Assembly (NCBI GenBank): GCA_002478745.1
Contig: DLQI01000062.1
Span: forward strand, 1 to 44,449
From: Rhodobacteraceae bacterium UBA7436
Lineage (GTDB): Bacteria; Pseudomonadota; Alphaproteobacteria; Rhodobacterales; Rhodobacteraceae
Length of the DNA stretch: 44,449 bases
Direction: 5' to 3'
Positions 18,454 through 27,399 of this stretch are shown here, piece after piece; within the stretch, counting starts at the first letter, position 1; every line of letters begins with the position of its first letter. The notes under the pieces were generated by a model. The model did no database searches and was not told the origin of the DNA. It saw only the letters and a program-made list of their open reading frames with translations. The translations under genes were made by a program, and so were the position numbers.

Positions 18454-19539
18454 ATGATCCGGTTTGAAAAAAGGCCACAGCCAAGCCGCTTATTTTCGCT
18501 GGCAACACCACTCTTAGCAGTGATGGCCACGATGGTGTTCGGCGGTTTTTTGTTTGCCGTGTTGGGCAAAGACCCCGTGCAATCGATTGTCACAATTTTT
18601 TGGGAACCCTTGTTTGGTGAGTTCGCTTTTTACTATCGTCCACAATTGTTGATCAAAGGTGCCCCATTGGTGTTGATCGCGATTGGTCTAGCCCTTGGTT
18701 TTAAAGCCGGTGTCTGGAATATTGGGGCAGAAGGCCAATACATCATGGGTGCTATTTTTGGGGCAGGTGTTGGCTTAGCTTTTTATCCCACTGAAAGTCT
18801 TTGGATATTTCCATTAATGATCCTCGCAGGGGCCTTTGGTGGCTGGATGTGGGCGACTATCCCCGCCATCCTGAAAGTGAAATTTGGCACCAACGAGATT
18901 TTGGTATCCTTGATGTTAGTCTATGTGGCCGAACAATTTTTGGCCTCGATGTCTCTTGGCCTGTTGAAAAATCCTGAAGGATTCGGCTTTCCTGGAAGCC
19001 GGAACTTGCAGCAATATGCCTCCGCTCATAACACAGACATCATCGCTGGATCAGGTATGCACTGGGGTGTTGTCGCAGCATTAATCGCAGTAATTTTTGC
19101 GTATGTCTTGCTGGCCCGTCACCGCCTTGGCTTTGCCATACGAGTCACTGGTGAGGCTCCGCGCGCTGCGCGATTTGGAGGTGTGAATCCTTCCCGCCTA
19201 GTTCTATTTTGCCTAGGGATCTCTGGCATGCTTGCTGGTCTTGCTGGAATGTTCGAAGTTTCCGGACCTGCAGGACAAATCACAATCGATTTCAATGTCG
19301 GTTATGGTTTCACTGCGATCATCGTTGCCTTCTTAGGCCGCCTTCACCCCATTGGTATTATGTTTGCCGGCCTTTTGATGGCCCTGACCTATATCGGCGG
19401 CGATATCGCCCAAAGCCAACTTCAACTGCCCGCTGCTGCGATACAGGTATTTCAAGGCATGCTGTTGTTCTTTCTTTTGGCCTTTGATTTGCTCACCAAT
19501 TATCGTGTCCGAATTGGATCGAGCGAGGTCCCCACATGA
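18454..19539 (+). CDS. Nucleoside-type ABC importer permease 1
   Basis: 361 residues, a polytopic membrane protein of the BPD_transp_2 family (YufP/NupP-like). An N-terminal hydrophobic segment (about 17-38) is followed by the family signature GFKAGVWNIGAEGQYIMGAIFG (about 80-101) and about eight further membrane segments. GAGAGG lies upstream of the ATG. It follows the ATPase gene after 57 bases and overlaps the next gene by four bases (ATGA). Confidence 0.93.
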   Translation: MIRFEKRPQPSRLFSLATPLLAVMATMVFGGFLFAVLGKDPVQSIVTIFWEPLFGEFAFYYRPQLLIKGAPLVLIAIGLALGFKAGVWNIGAEGQYIMGAIFGAGVGLAFYPTESLWIFPLMILAGAFGGWMWATIPAILKVKFGTNEILVSLMLVYVAEQFLASMSLGLLKNPEGFGFPGSRNLQQYASAHNTDIIAGSGMHWGVVAALIAVIFAYVLLARHRLGFAIRVTGEAPRAARFGGVNPSRLVLFCLGISGMLAGLAGMFEVSGPAGQITIDFNVGYGFTAIIVAFLGRLHPIGIMFAGLLMALTYIGGDIAQSQLQLPAAAIQVFQGMLLFFLLAFDLLTNYRVRIGSSEVPT

Positions 19540-19850
19540 CCCGTCATACATTAAAATCTGTTTTTATGGGCAGCGCGATGTGCCTGATGCTGCTCGGGAT
19601 GCTCCACCGCCAATTAACTTCAGTTGATGCCGTCGGCTTCATCGCTCTTGGTTTTTTTGTTGGCGTACACGTGCTTGCAGCTCCTCTTGCGCTCGCTCTT
19701 CCGCTGTGGGCAGCCACGCGTAGTCCGGCAGGTCACCGTTTTCTGAAGCGCATTCATCGGCCCAACTTACACCACGTCGGATTGATCATAATTGGCGCGA
19801 TACTCAATGCATTTAGTGTGCACATGTGGATACACGGAGGTCTCATCTAA
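19536..19850 (+). CDS. Small membrane protein embedded between the two permease genes
   Basis: 104 residues, not a family I recognise. Three hydrophobic stretches (about 8-22, 34-58, 80-97) predict three membrane helices. It is rich in histidine (His4, 24, 45, 68, 75, 79, 80, 96, 100), with several near membrane ends. It is locked into the operon by overlaps on both sides: its ATG overlaps the permease 1 stop (ATGA) and its TAA overlaps the permease 2 start (TAATG). This implies coupled translation and roughly equal output with the permeases. A reasonable inference is an accessory subunit or partner of the nucleoside importer. The protein contains GGAGG coding sequence that serves the next gene. 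Confidence 0.75.
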   Translation: MTRHTLKSVFMGSAMCLMLLGMLHRQLTSVDAVGFIALGFFVGVHVLAAPLALALPLWAATRSPAGHRFLKRIHRPNLHHVGLIIIGAILNAFSVHMWIHGGLI

Positions 19851-20770
19851 TGGATTTGTCTGCAATTAATCCCATAATTCTTATTGCCGCCCTGATTAGC
19901 GCTGCGACTCCAATTCTTTTGGCCGCAACGGGTGAATTAGTCGCCGAACGCGCTGGCGTTTTGAACCTTGGCGTAGAAGGCATGATGATCACTGGCGCGG
20001 TTTGCGGCTTCATCATATCAGTCAATACAGGATCACCAGCCTTTGGCTTTGTAATGGCAGCTGTGGGAGGTGCTATGTTGTCATTACTGTTCGCATTTCT
20101 GACACAGGTTGCACTGGCAAATCAGGTTGCCTCAGGCCTTGCGCTCACATTATTTGGCTTGGGAATTTCATCCCTCATGGGGCAAAACTATGTAGGTATC
20201 AAACCACCGCGATTGGAAGATGTAAATTTTGGACCGTTATCGGACATCCCAGTCCTTGGGACTATTCTATTCAGCCATAACCCAATAGTTTATGTTGGCC
20301 TTTTGATCGTTGCAGCTGTTTGGGCAACACTAAAGTTCACGCGCGCTGGTCTGGTTTTGCGCGCAGTCGGTGAAAACCATGACGCAGCACACGCCCTTGG
20401 ATACAAAGTGAAACGTATCCGCACGCTTGCTATCATGTTTGGTGGCGCCTGTGCTGGCATGGGCGGAGCCTATATTTCCCTCATCCGGGTACCACAATGG
20501 ACCGAAGGGATGACCGCTGGAGTTGGGTGGATTGCTCTCGCTATAGTTGTATTCGCGAGTTGGAAACCATGGCGTGTCCTGCTTGGTGCGTATCTTTTTG
20601 GCGGCATCACCCAATTGCAGTTGAATTTGCAGGGCGCAGGTGTCGCTATACCTGTCGAATATTTGGCAATGTCACCTTATATAGTCACAATCGTAGTGTT
20701 GGTGATTCTATCTGCCGACAAATCGCGTGCTCCGGGATCACTCGGGCGAATTTTCCACGCCTCGCAATAG
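19850..20770 (+). CDS. Nucleoside-type ABC importer permease 2
   Basis: 306 residues, the second BPD_transp_2 permease (YufQ/NupQ-like). The ATG at 19850-19852 is chosen over one 24 bases upstream because GGAGG (19836-19840) is correctly spaced and MDLSAINPI fits the family start. The signature GVLNLGVEGMMITGAVCG lies about residues 37-54, and eight or so membrane segments follow. It overlaps the small membrane protein gene by one base. Both permeases together form the channel energised by the double ATPase. Confidence 0.93.
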   Translation: MDLSAINPIILIAALISAATPILLAATGELVAERAGVLNLGVEGMMITGAVCGFIISVNTGSPAFGFVMAAVGGAMLSLLFAFLTQVALANQVASGLALTLFGLGISSLMGQNYVGIKPPRLEDVNFGPLSDIPVLGTILFSHNPIVYVGLLIVAAVWATLKFTRAGLVLRAVGENHDAAHALGYKVKRIRTLAIMFGGACAGMGGAYISLIRVPQWTEGMTAGVGWIALAIVVFASWKPWRVLLGAYLFGGITQLQLNLQGAGVAIPVEYLAMSPYIVTIVVLVILSADKSRAPGSLGRIFHASQ

Positions 20771-20785
20771 AGGCACACCACGAAT

Positions 20786-20800
20786 GCCCCACGTTGGGGC
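20786..20800 (+). promoter_or_regulatory. Intercistronic hairpin before the binding-protein gene
   Basis: GCCCCA and TGGGGC form a perfect 6-bp stem with a 3-nt loop, in the 52-base gap between permease 2 and the binding protein. There is no T run, so it is not a normal terminator. Stem-loops here often protect or partition a message so the binding protein is made in excess; that role is inferred. Confidence 0.5.
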
Positions 20801-20822
20801 CAATACCTATGGGGAAGTACAC

Positions 20823-21896
20823 ATGAAATTCACCAAACTAATGACCGGCGCTGCGCTGGCACTTGGCCTAGCGACGGCTGCTGTGGCCGAAGACAAAACC
20901 AAAGTTGGTTTCGTATTTGTTGGCCCAGTCGGCGATGGCGGCTGGACTTACGAGCACAACAAGGGCCGTTTGGCTGTTGAAGAAGCGTTCGGCGATAAAG
21001 TTGAAACTGTTTTCGTTGAGAGCGTTGCAGAGGGCCCTGACTCTGAACGTGTCATGACAGAGATGGCACTGAACGGCGCTGATCTGATCTTCACTACATC
21101 TTTCGGCTACATGGACCCAACGATCAACGTCGCTGCCAAGTTCCCAAATGTTAAGTTCGAACACGCAACTGGCTACAAGCAAGCAGACAACGTGTCTGTT
21201 TACTCTGCACGCTTTTATGAAGGTCGCGCGATCCAAGGTCACATTGCTGGCAAAATGACCAAATCAAACATCATCGGCTACATCGCGTCATTCCCAATCC
21301 CAGAAGTTATCCGTGGTATCAACTCGGCCTACATCCACGCGAAAAAAGTAAACCCAGACGTAGAGTTCAAAATCATCTGGGCCTACACTTGGTTTGACCC
21401 AGCCAAAGAAGCTGACGCAGCTAAAGTTCTTATCGAACAAGGCGCGGACGTTGTTTTGCAGCACACAGACTCCACTGCACCACAAGCAGCTGCACAAGAA
21501 GCTGGCAACGTGATCACATTCGGTCAAGCATCAGACATGGGCCAATACGGACCACTTCCACGCGTATCATCCATCATTGATGATTGGGCACCTTACTACA
21601 TTGCACGCACCCAAGCAGTCATGGACGGCACGTGGACTTCCACAAGCACGTGGGATGGCATTGGTGCCGGCATGGTTGGCATCGGCGAAATTTCAGACGC
21701 GGTTCCTGCGGACGTGAAAGCCGAAGCATTGGCACTGAAAGCATCGCTTTCTGACGGTTCTTACCACGCATTCACTGGCCCGTTGAACAAAGCAGACGGT
21801 TCAGCATGGTTGGCAGCAGGCGAAACAGCAAATGACGGCGACTTGGCTGGCATGGGCTTTTACGTTGAAGGCATTACAGCTGAAATTCCTAAGTAA
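20823..21896 (+). CDS. BMP-family nucleoside-binding lipoprotein-like substrate-binding protein
   Basis: 357 residues. The start at 20823 gives a signal peptide (MKFTKLMTGAALALGLATAAVA, then EDKTK); the frame is open 32 codons further upstream but without signal-peptide character. It lacks a lipobox cysteine, so it is predicted to be a free periplasmic protein. KVGFVFVGPVGDGGWTYEHN near residues 26-45 is the BMP/PnrA-family N-terminus, typical of purine-nucleoside receptors. Codon choice is more uniform (for example GCA/AAC/ATC rich) than in neighbouring genes, suggesting high expression. It is the last gene of the xdh-importer operon. Confidence 0.93.
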   Translation: MKFTKLMTGAALALGLATAAVAEDKTKVGFVFVGPVGDGGWTYEHNKGRLAVEEAFGDKVETVFVESVAEGPDSERVMTEMALNGADLIFTTSFGYMDPTINVAAKFPNVKFEHATGYKQADNVSVYSARFYEGRAIQGHIAGKMTKSNIIGYIASFPIPEVIRGINSAYIHAKKVNPDVEFKIIWAYTWFDPAKEADAAKVLIEQGADVVLQHTDSTAPQAAAQEAGNVITFGQASDMGQYGPLPRVSSIIDDWAPYYIARTQAVMDGTWTSTSTWDGIGAGMVGIGEISDAVPADVKAEALALKASLSDGSYHAFTGPLNKADGSAWLAAGETANDGDLAGMGFYVEGITAEIPK

Positions 21897-21921
21897 TTTC
21901 GGTTCAGTTTAAGCAAATAAG

Positions 21922-21951
21922 GGCCCCGATATATTTCGGGGCCTTTTTCTT
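21922..21951 (+). terminator. Rho-independent terminator of the xdh-importer operon
   Basis: GGCCCCGA (21922-21929) pairs with TCGGGGCC (21936-21943) around a 6-nt loop, followed by TTTTTCTTT. An 8-bp GC-rich stem 26 bases after the stop codon of the binding-protein gene. Confidence 0.92.
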
Positions 21952-22056
21952 TGAGAACGCAACGATACGCAATCAAACGAAATGGTCAGCCCAAAGACTT
22001 GCAAAGCAAACCAACACAACCGATATGAATTCAAAAGTAATAGGGCAATTTATTTC

Positions 22057-22845
22057 ATGGCAAATGCATCCTCTGAACAATTGATCAAATGGTTGGAAGG
22101 TACATTCGCGACCCGCTTTATCCTTGGCGTTATTGTTTTCAATGCAGTGATCCTTGGATTGGAGACCTCCCAGACTGTTATGGGGACGATGGGCGGATTG
22201 TTAAAAACACTGGATACCATCTGCCTATCTATTTTCGTGCTAGAAATTATCCTCAAGCTGATCGCGTACCGTCATCGCTTTTTTACGAATGGTTGGAACC
22301 TCTTTGATTTCGTGATTGTTGGAATCGCATTACTTCCAAGCGGCGGCGCATTGTCTGTTTTACGTGCGCTTAGAATTTTGCGAGTGCTGCGCGTTATCTC
22401 TATATCGCCCTCACTGCGCACAGTTGTTGAGGGGTTGGTTTCGGCCCTACCTGGCATGGGCTCCGTCGTCGTCTTGATGAGCATTATCTTTTACGTGGGC
22501 GCGGTTATTGCCACTAAACTGTTTGCAGGGAGCCACCCAGAGTTCTTTTCATCTTTGGGCGCTTCGGCTTATTCGCTCTTCCAAATTATGACCTTGGAAA
22601 GTTGGTCAATGGGGATCGTTCGCCCTGTCATGGAAATCCATCCATACGCATGGGCATTCTTTATACCCTTCATCCTCGTCACTACGTTTTCGGTTGTTAA
22701 CTTGTTGGTCGGCCTTATCGTAAACTCGATGCAAGAAGCTTCAGAACGAGAAGCAGTGGATGAAACTGCGCTTCATCGCGAAGATTTGTTGGCACGGCTT
22801 TCACGTATTGAAGCACAACTCGAAAACCTAGGTGCCAAGAAATAA
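22057..22845 (+). CDS. Bacterial voltage-gated sodium channel (BacNav)
   Basis: 262 residues from the ATG at 22057; the upstream in-frame extension of 25 codons looks non-coding and the ribosome binding site is weak. Six membrane helices of one ion-channel repeat are visible: S1 about 20-37, S4 about 100-115 with gating arginines 103, 106, 109 and 112 spaced every third residue, and S6 about 198-225. The pore loop has the filter TLESWSM (179-185), the same as in NavAb. A C-terminal coiled coil (about 239-258) should hold four subunits together. Such channels pass Na+ and in marine bacteria relate to motility and ion balance. Monocistronic, directly after the operon terminator. Confidence 0.93.
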   Translation: MANASSEQLIKWLEGTFATRFILGVIVFNAVILGLETSQTVMGTMGGLLKTLDTICLSIFVLEIILKLIAYRHRFFTNGWNLFDFVIVGIALLPSGGALSVLRALRILRVLRVISISPSLRTVVEGLVSALPGMGSVVVLMSIIFYVGAVIATKLFAGSHPEFFSSLGASAYSLFQIMTLESWSMGIVRPVMEIHPYAWAFFIPFILVTTFSVVNLLVGLIVNSMQEASEREAVDETALHREDLLARLSRIEAQLENLGAKK

Positions 22846-22944
22846 CGACAGCACCCGCTTCATTTGGCGAAATACAGATCGATAGATTGCGCGCTCAAAG
22901 TTCTCATGCCACGATTGACTCAATCCTGACAAAGTGAGTCCAAC

Positions 22945-24021
22945 ATGACAGATATAATTATTATCGGTGGCGGAATCGCAGGCATATCCGCCGCAGCGCG
23001 CATGTCCAATCATGCCCGTGTTGTGGTATTAGAGGCCGAAAGCGCATTGGCCTATCATGCCTCTGGTCGTTCAGCGGCTTTGTTTGAGGAGAACTACGGA
23101 TGCGCTTCTGTGAAAGCCCTCAACAGTGCAAGCGCGATCTATCACCACACGGCCAATGATGGTTACTTAACGCCACGTGGCTTTCTAATCCTTGGACGCG
23201 ATGGTGAAGATGAAATGTTCGACAGCGATTTAGTCGACCTAAAGACATCTGAAATTTCGCCCACGCAAGCACGCCAATATGTTCCAATTCTCAACCAAAC
23301 GATCACTCGTGCGGGCTATCACGAAAGTGCTTATGACTTAGATACCGATCGCATGATCCAAGATTTTGCGAAGACCGTTCGCAAAAATGCTGGTCAAATC
23401 CATACAAGTGCCAAAGTTAATAAGATCACATTTCAGAATAATCGCTGGAATGTAAGGTGTGGTTCGGAAATTCACACAGCCGAGCTGTTGGTTAACGCCG
23501 CCGGTGCCTGGGCTGATGAAATTGCCAGCCTATCAAACATCTCACCAGTTGGGATCACACCGTTGCGCCGTTCGATGGCCCAAACGCCTGCGCCCACTGA
23601 CCATGATATATCAAACTGGCCAATATTTTTTGGTGTTGGTGAGGCGTGGTATGCCAAACCCGAAGCAGGGAAACTGCTAATTTCACCCGCTGATGAGACC
23701 CTAGTCGAACCTCACGATGCTTATGCAGATGACATGACCGTGGCCGAAGGGATCGACCGCTTCCAACAGCACGTCACACATGAGGTAACCCGTCTTGAAA
23801 CAACATGGGCGGGGCTACGCAGTTTCGCACCCGATCGAACCTTAGTTTTGGGGCGCGACCCAACCAACCCAAGTTTCATTTGGTGTGCAGGACAAGGAGG
23901 CTATGGTTTCCAAACAGCCCCTGCAGCATCCCAACTTGTCGCTGACATCGCCTGTGGACACCGATCAGAATTACCCATTGATATTGTCGCCGCATTGTCA
24001 CCAGAAAGATTCATAAATTGA
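22945..24021 (+). CDS. FAD-dependent oxidoreductase, D-arginine dehydrogenase-like
   Basis: 358 residues. The N-terminal dinucleotide fold IIIIGGGIAGISAAARM (about 4-20) and the YHASGRSAALFEENYG segment (about 37-52) match the DadA/DauA group, which oxidises D-amino acids to oxo acids. WAGLRSFAPD (about 289-298) and GQGGYGFQTAPA near the C-terminus complete the FAD site. The exact substrate cannot be read from sequence. Its stop overlaps the TTG start of the DUF938 gene (TTGA). Confidence 0.85.
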   Translation: MTDIIIIGGGIAGISAAARMSNHARVVVLEAESALAYHASGRSAALFEENYGCASVKALNSASAIYHHTANDGYLTPRGFLILGRDGEDEMFDSDLVDLKTSEISPTQARQYVPILNQTITRAGYHESAYDLDTDRMIQDFAKTVRKNAGQIHTSAKVNKITFQNNRWNVRCGSEIHTAELLVNAAGAWADEIASLSNISPVGITPLRRSMAQTPAPTDHDISNWPIFFGVGEAWYAKPEAGKLLISPADETLVEPHDAYADDMTVAEGIDRFQQHVTHEVTRLETTWAGLRSFAPDRTLVLGRDPTNPSFIWCAGQGGYGFQTAPAASQLVADIACGHRSELPIDIVAALSPERFIN

Positions 24022-24677
24022 CCTTTAGAAACCCACCTCCAAACGCCAGTATTGCAACCAAAACCGAAAGTAGCAAAAAGCTATTTGCGCCCTCTGCTGA
24101 ACGCAATGCACCAGCAATTTGCGACGTTTTGAAGTCTATCACCTTAAAACAGGGTAACGCATTGGAGTTAGCAAGTGGGACAGGTCAGCATATTGTCACC
24201 CTCGCAAAGGCCATGCCAAATATTCAGTGGCAACCAACCGAAGTAGATCCAGATCGTATCACCAGCATTCAGGCCTACATCGATGAAACCAGTTGCAGTA
24301 ATATAAGCAACCCACTTTTGCTGAACGCCACACAACGCGGTTGGAGCACTAAACTCTATCCGATGGATTTAATTTCATTATCTAACTTGCTCCACTTGAT
24401 CAGTATGAGCGAGGTTGAAACCCTGATCGCGGAGGCCGCTACGGCATTATCAAAGGGTGGCCGTCTGTTTTTTTACGGCCCATTTAAACGCAGCGGTGAA
24501 CTGATCAGCCAAGGCGACATCGAATTTGACAAGGGCATCCGTACGTCGGATCCGGACACTGGTTATAAAGACGATCAGTGGGTAATATCACATGCAAGCC
24601 AGAACGGTTTAGTACTGGCCAAAACAATTGAGATGCCGGCAAACAACTTGGCTTTGGTGTTTCAAAAGGAGCCATAG
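24018..24677 (+). CDS. DUF938 SAM-dependent methyltransferase-like protein
   Basis: 219 residues, TTG start overlapping the upstream stop. The SAM-binding motif LELASGTGQHIVTLAKAMP lies about residues 51-69, and FAPSAERNAP near 27-36 is typical of DUF938. The substrate is unknown. Coupled to the FAD oxidoreductase, and convergent with the next gene with only 31 bases between stops, where a short CAGG/CCTG inverted repeat lies without a T run. Confidence 0.85.
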   Translation: MTFRNPPPNASIATKTESSKKLFAPSAERNAPAICDVLKSITLKQGNALELASGTGQHIVTLAKAMPNIQWQPTEVDPDRITSIQAYIDETSCSNISNPLLLNATQRGWSTKLYPMDLISLSNLLHLISMSEVETLIAEAATALSKGGRLFFYGPFKRSGELISQGDIEFDKGIRTSDPDTGYKDDQWVISHASQNGLVLAKTIEMPANNLALVFQKEP

Positions 24678-24708
24678 GACAGGCTTTCACCTGCCCCAAT
24701 AAGTGCCC

Positions 24709-27210
24709 TTAACCGTCAACGCGAATTGTTGTGTTTTTCGGATCATACGGACTATCTACGGTAATCTCAGCATCCCACATTTGATCGAACATCCGTACCT
24801 TAAGTTTAGTCCCCACTACGGCCAGAGCTTCAGGTACATATCCCATGCCAATCGACTTGTTGAACGCAACTGAAAAGCCGCCTGATGTCAAACGCCCCAC
24901 GCGATCTCCATTGTGGTACAGCGCCTCACGACCCCAAGGATCCGCGCCATCAGGGCCATCAATCAATAGCGTAACACATTTGCTTTTCACCCCATGTGCA
25001 AGCATTGCATCTTTACCGTGGAACTCTTTTGACAGATCAATAAACCTTGGTAAATCAGCCTCAACCGGTGTCGCATCACGGCCCAGCTCTGTACCGAATG
25101 CACGATAAGACTTCTCTTGGCGCAGCCAGTTTTGCGCACGTGCACCAACCAGTTTCAAACCATGGGGCTTACCCGCAGCCACGATTTGATCCCACAGGTA
25201 ATTCTGCATCTCAATTGGGTGGTGAAGTTCCCAACCCAGTTCACCAGTGTATGCAACACGAATTGCACGCACAGGGCACATTCCCAATTCGATATTGCGC
25301 ATAGTTAGCCATGGGAACCGCTTGTTCGAAAGAACCGTGGATGGATCACCGTCTTTTACCAATGCGTTCAGAACATCACGTGATTTTGGACCTGCGATTG
25401 CAAAGACGCCCCACTGAGTTGTTACGTCATGACACTCAATATAACCGAATTCAGGTGCCTTATCCTCAATCGCTTTACGCAAATAATCGCTGTCGTAAGC
25501 CGTCCAAGCGCCCGCTGAGACAAGGTAATACTCGTCCTGTGCAATCCGAACGATAGTGTATTCAGTGCGTGTAGTCCCCGCGACCGTAAGCGCATATGTA
25601 AGATTGATGCGACCAACAGATGGCAGCTTATTACAGGTAAACCAGTTTAAGAACTCAGTCGCACCCGGACCTTTGACAACGTGCTTGGTAAAAGCTGTGG
25701 CATCGATCAAACCAACGCCTTCGCGGATTGCCCTCGCCTCTTCCACTGCATGTTTCCACCACGCACCTCGACGGAATGAGCGGCTGTCGTGGTCAAAGTT
25801 CGCAGGAGCATCCAAAGGACCGTAATAGTTCGGGCGTTCCCAGCCATTCACAAACCCAAACTGCGCGCCAGCTTTTGCTTGGCGATCATAAGCAGGTGCA
25901 GTGCGCAACGGGCGGCATACAGGGCGTTCTTCATCAGGGTGGTGAACCACATAAACGTGATCGTAACATTCTTCGTTTTTGCGCGCTGCAAACTCTGTGG
26001 TCATCCAATCGCCGTATCTCTTTGGATCGAGTGAGGCCATGTCGATCTCAGCCTCACCCTCAACCATCATTTGCGCAAGGAAATAACCTGTGCCACCTGC
26101 CGCTGTGATCCCAAATGAGAAGCCTTCGGCCAACCACATATTACGCAAACCAGGTGCTGGCCCGACCAATGGGTTCCCATCCGGAGTATAACAAATAGGA
26201 CCATTGAAATCGTCTTTCAGGCCGGCCTCTTCACAAGATGGGATACGATGGATCATCGACATATACTGTTCTTCGATCCGCTCGAGATTAAGCTGGAAAA
26301 GATCCGCACGGAAGCTATCAGGTACACCGTATTCGAAACGGGCTGGTGCATTCTTTTCATAAACACCTAAGATCCAGCCACCACGCTCTTCACGAACGTA
26401 TGACTGCGCATCAGCATCGCGGATCACGGGATGTTCCGGATTACCAGCTGCGCGGTGCTCTACCAAAGCGGGGTCTTGCTCCATAACGATAAATTGGTGC
26501 TCGACTGGGATCGCTGGCATCTTGATGCCCAGCATCTTGGCGGTGCGCTGCGCATGGTTCCCCGACGCCGTCACAACATGCTCAGCGGTGATAACTACCT
26601 GCTCATCGGAAGGGATCAGATTGCCACCCTTCTCGATCATCTTGGTACAGGTCACTTCCCAAGCGGAACCGTTCCACTCAAATGCATCAGCTTGCCATTT
26701 ACGTTCGATCACAACACCGCGCTGACGCGCACCTTTGGCCATCGCCATCGTCACATCTGCAGGGTTAATATAACCATCAGTATGATGATACAAAGCGCCC
26801 TTTAGATCATCGGTGCGGATCAACGGCCACTTTGCCTTGATCTCGTCCGGGGTCATAAAGACATACGGCACATCACACGTTTCTGCAGTCGATGCATACA
26901 ACTTGTATTCATCCATGCGCTCTTCAGTTTGAGCCATCCGTAGATTTCCAACGACGGCAAATCCCGCGTTTAGGCCAGTTTCTTCCTCAAGCGACTTATA
27001 GAAATCTACCGAGTACTTATGAATATGGGTCGTGGCATAAGACATGTTGAACAATGGCAGCAAACCTGCAGCGTGCCACGTAGACCCAGACGTTAGCTCA
27101 TCGCGCTCAAGCAGCATAACATCGTCCCATCCAGCCTTCGCCAGATGGTAGGCAATCGAGGTTCCGACGGCACCGCCGCCAACAACCAATGCTTTGACCG
27201 TAGTTTTCAT
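24709..27210 (-). CDS. FAD-GcvT enzyme, dimethylglycine/sarcosine dehydrogenase type
   Basis: 833 residues, full length for the DMGDH family. These enzymes demethylate dimethylglycine or sarcosine and pass the methyl unit to tetrahydrofolate. The FAD fold is VVGGGAVGTSIAYHL (about 9-23), and His46 in GSTWHAAGL is the position that carries covalent FAD in mammalian DMGDH. The C-terminal half (about 430 onward) is a GcvT folate-binding module, with YTGELGWELHHP near 660. It could act on glycine betaine breakdown products; the precise N-methyl substrate is open. Single gene with a 189-base gap upstream. Confidence 0.88.
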   Translation of the reverse strand: MKTTVKALVVGGGAVGTSIAYHLAKAGWDDVMLLERDELTSGSTWHAAGLLPLFNMSYATTHIHKYSVDFYKSLEEETGLNAGFAVVGNLRMAQTEERMDEYKLYASTAETCDVPYVFMTPDEIKAKWPLIRTDDLKGALYHHTDGYINPADVTMAMAKGARQRGVVIERKWQADAFEWNGSAWEVTCTKMIEKGGNLIPSDEQVVITAEHVVTASGNHAQRTAKMLGIKMPAIPVEHQFIVMEQDPALVEHRAAGNPEHPVIRDADAQSYVREERGGWILGVYEKNAPARFEYGVPDSFRADLFQLNLERIEEQYMSMIHRIPSCEEAGLKDDFNGPICYTPDGNPLVGPAPGLRNMWLAEGFSFGITAAGGTGYFLAQMMVEGEAEIDMASLDPKRYGDWMTTEFAARKNEECYDHVYVVHHPDEERPVCRPLRTAPAYDRQAKAGAQFGFVNGWERPNYYGPLDAPANFDHDSRSFRRGAWWKHAVEEARAIREGVGLIDATAFTKHVVKGPGATEFLNWFTCNKLPSVGRINLTYALTVAGTTRTEYTIVRIAQDEYYLVSAGAWTAYDSDYLRKAIEDKAPEFGYIECHDVTTQWGVFAIAGPKSRDVLNALVKDGDPSTVLSNKRFPWLTMRNIELGMCPVRAIRVAYTGELGWELHHPIEMQNYLWDQIVAAGKPHGLKLVGARAQNWLRQEKSYRAFGTELGRDATPVEADLPRFIDLSKEFHGKDAMLAHGVKSKCVTLLIDGPDGADPWGREALYHNGDRVGRLTSGGFSVAFNKSIGMGYVPEALAVVGTKLKVRMFDQMWDAEITVDSPYDPKNTTIRVDG

Positions 27211-27343
27211 GAACGCGACTCCCTAAACCTTCAATTGTGAGTGTTATAAAACGCATCACACAAAAACGCGCCAGCCCCCCGACAGGTCATGGCAAAAAAC
27301 CGACCTCTCCAGATACTCACGCTTCATCTTACCAAGCAAACTC

Positions 27344-27382
27344 TGGGGGAGCCGCCAAGCGGTGGGGGCTAGATCCCAGCCA
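27344..27382 (+). other. tRNA-Gln-like relic
   Basis: A 39-base stretch begins with TGGGG like tRNA-Gln position 1, has CCAAGCGGT where the D arm should be (offset 11 versus 10 in the intact tRNA at 31668) followed by GGGGGC, and ends with ATCCCAGCCA, identical to the last ten bases of the intact tRNA. The anticodon and T arms are missing. It may be a deleted tRNA or an attachment-site relic; chance similarity is not excluded. Confidence 0.35.
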
Positions 27383-27399
27383 ATTTCCTTGCGTGAATT

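Noticed and set aside
27211..27399. Glycine or SAM riboswitch before the FAD-GcvT gene
   Set aside because: A GGAGAG and a short AGGTC/GACCT stem occur, but the other conserved riboswitch core elements are missing.
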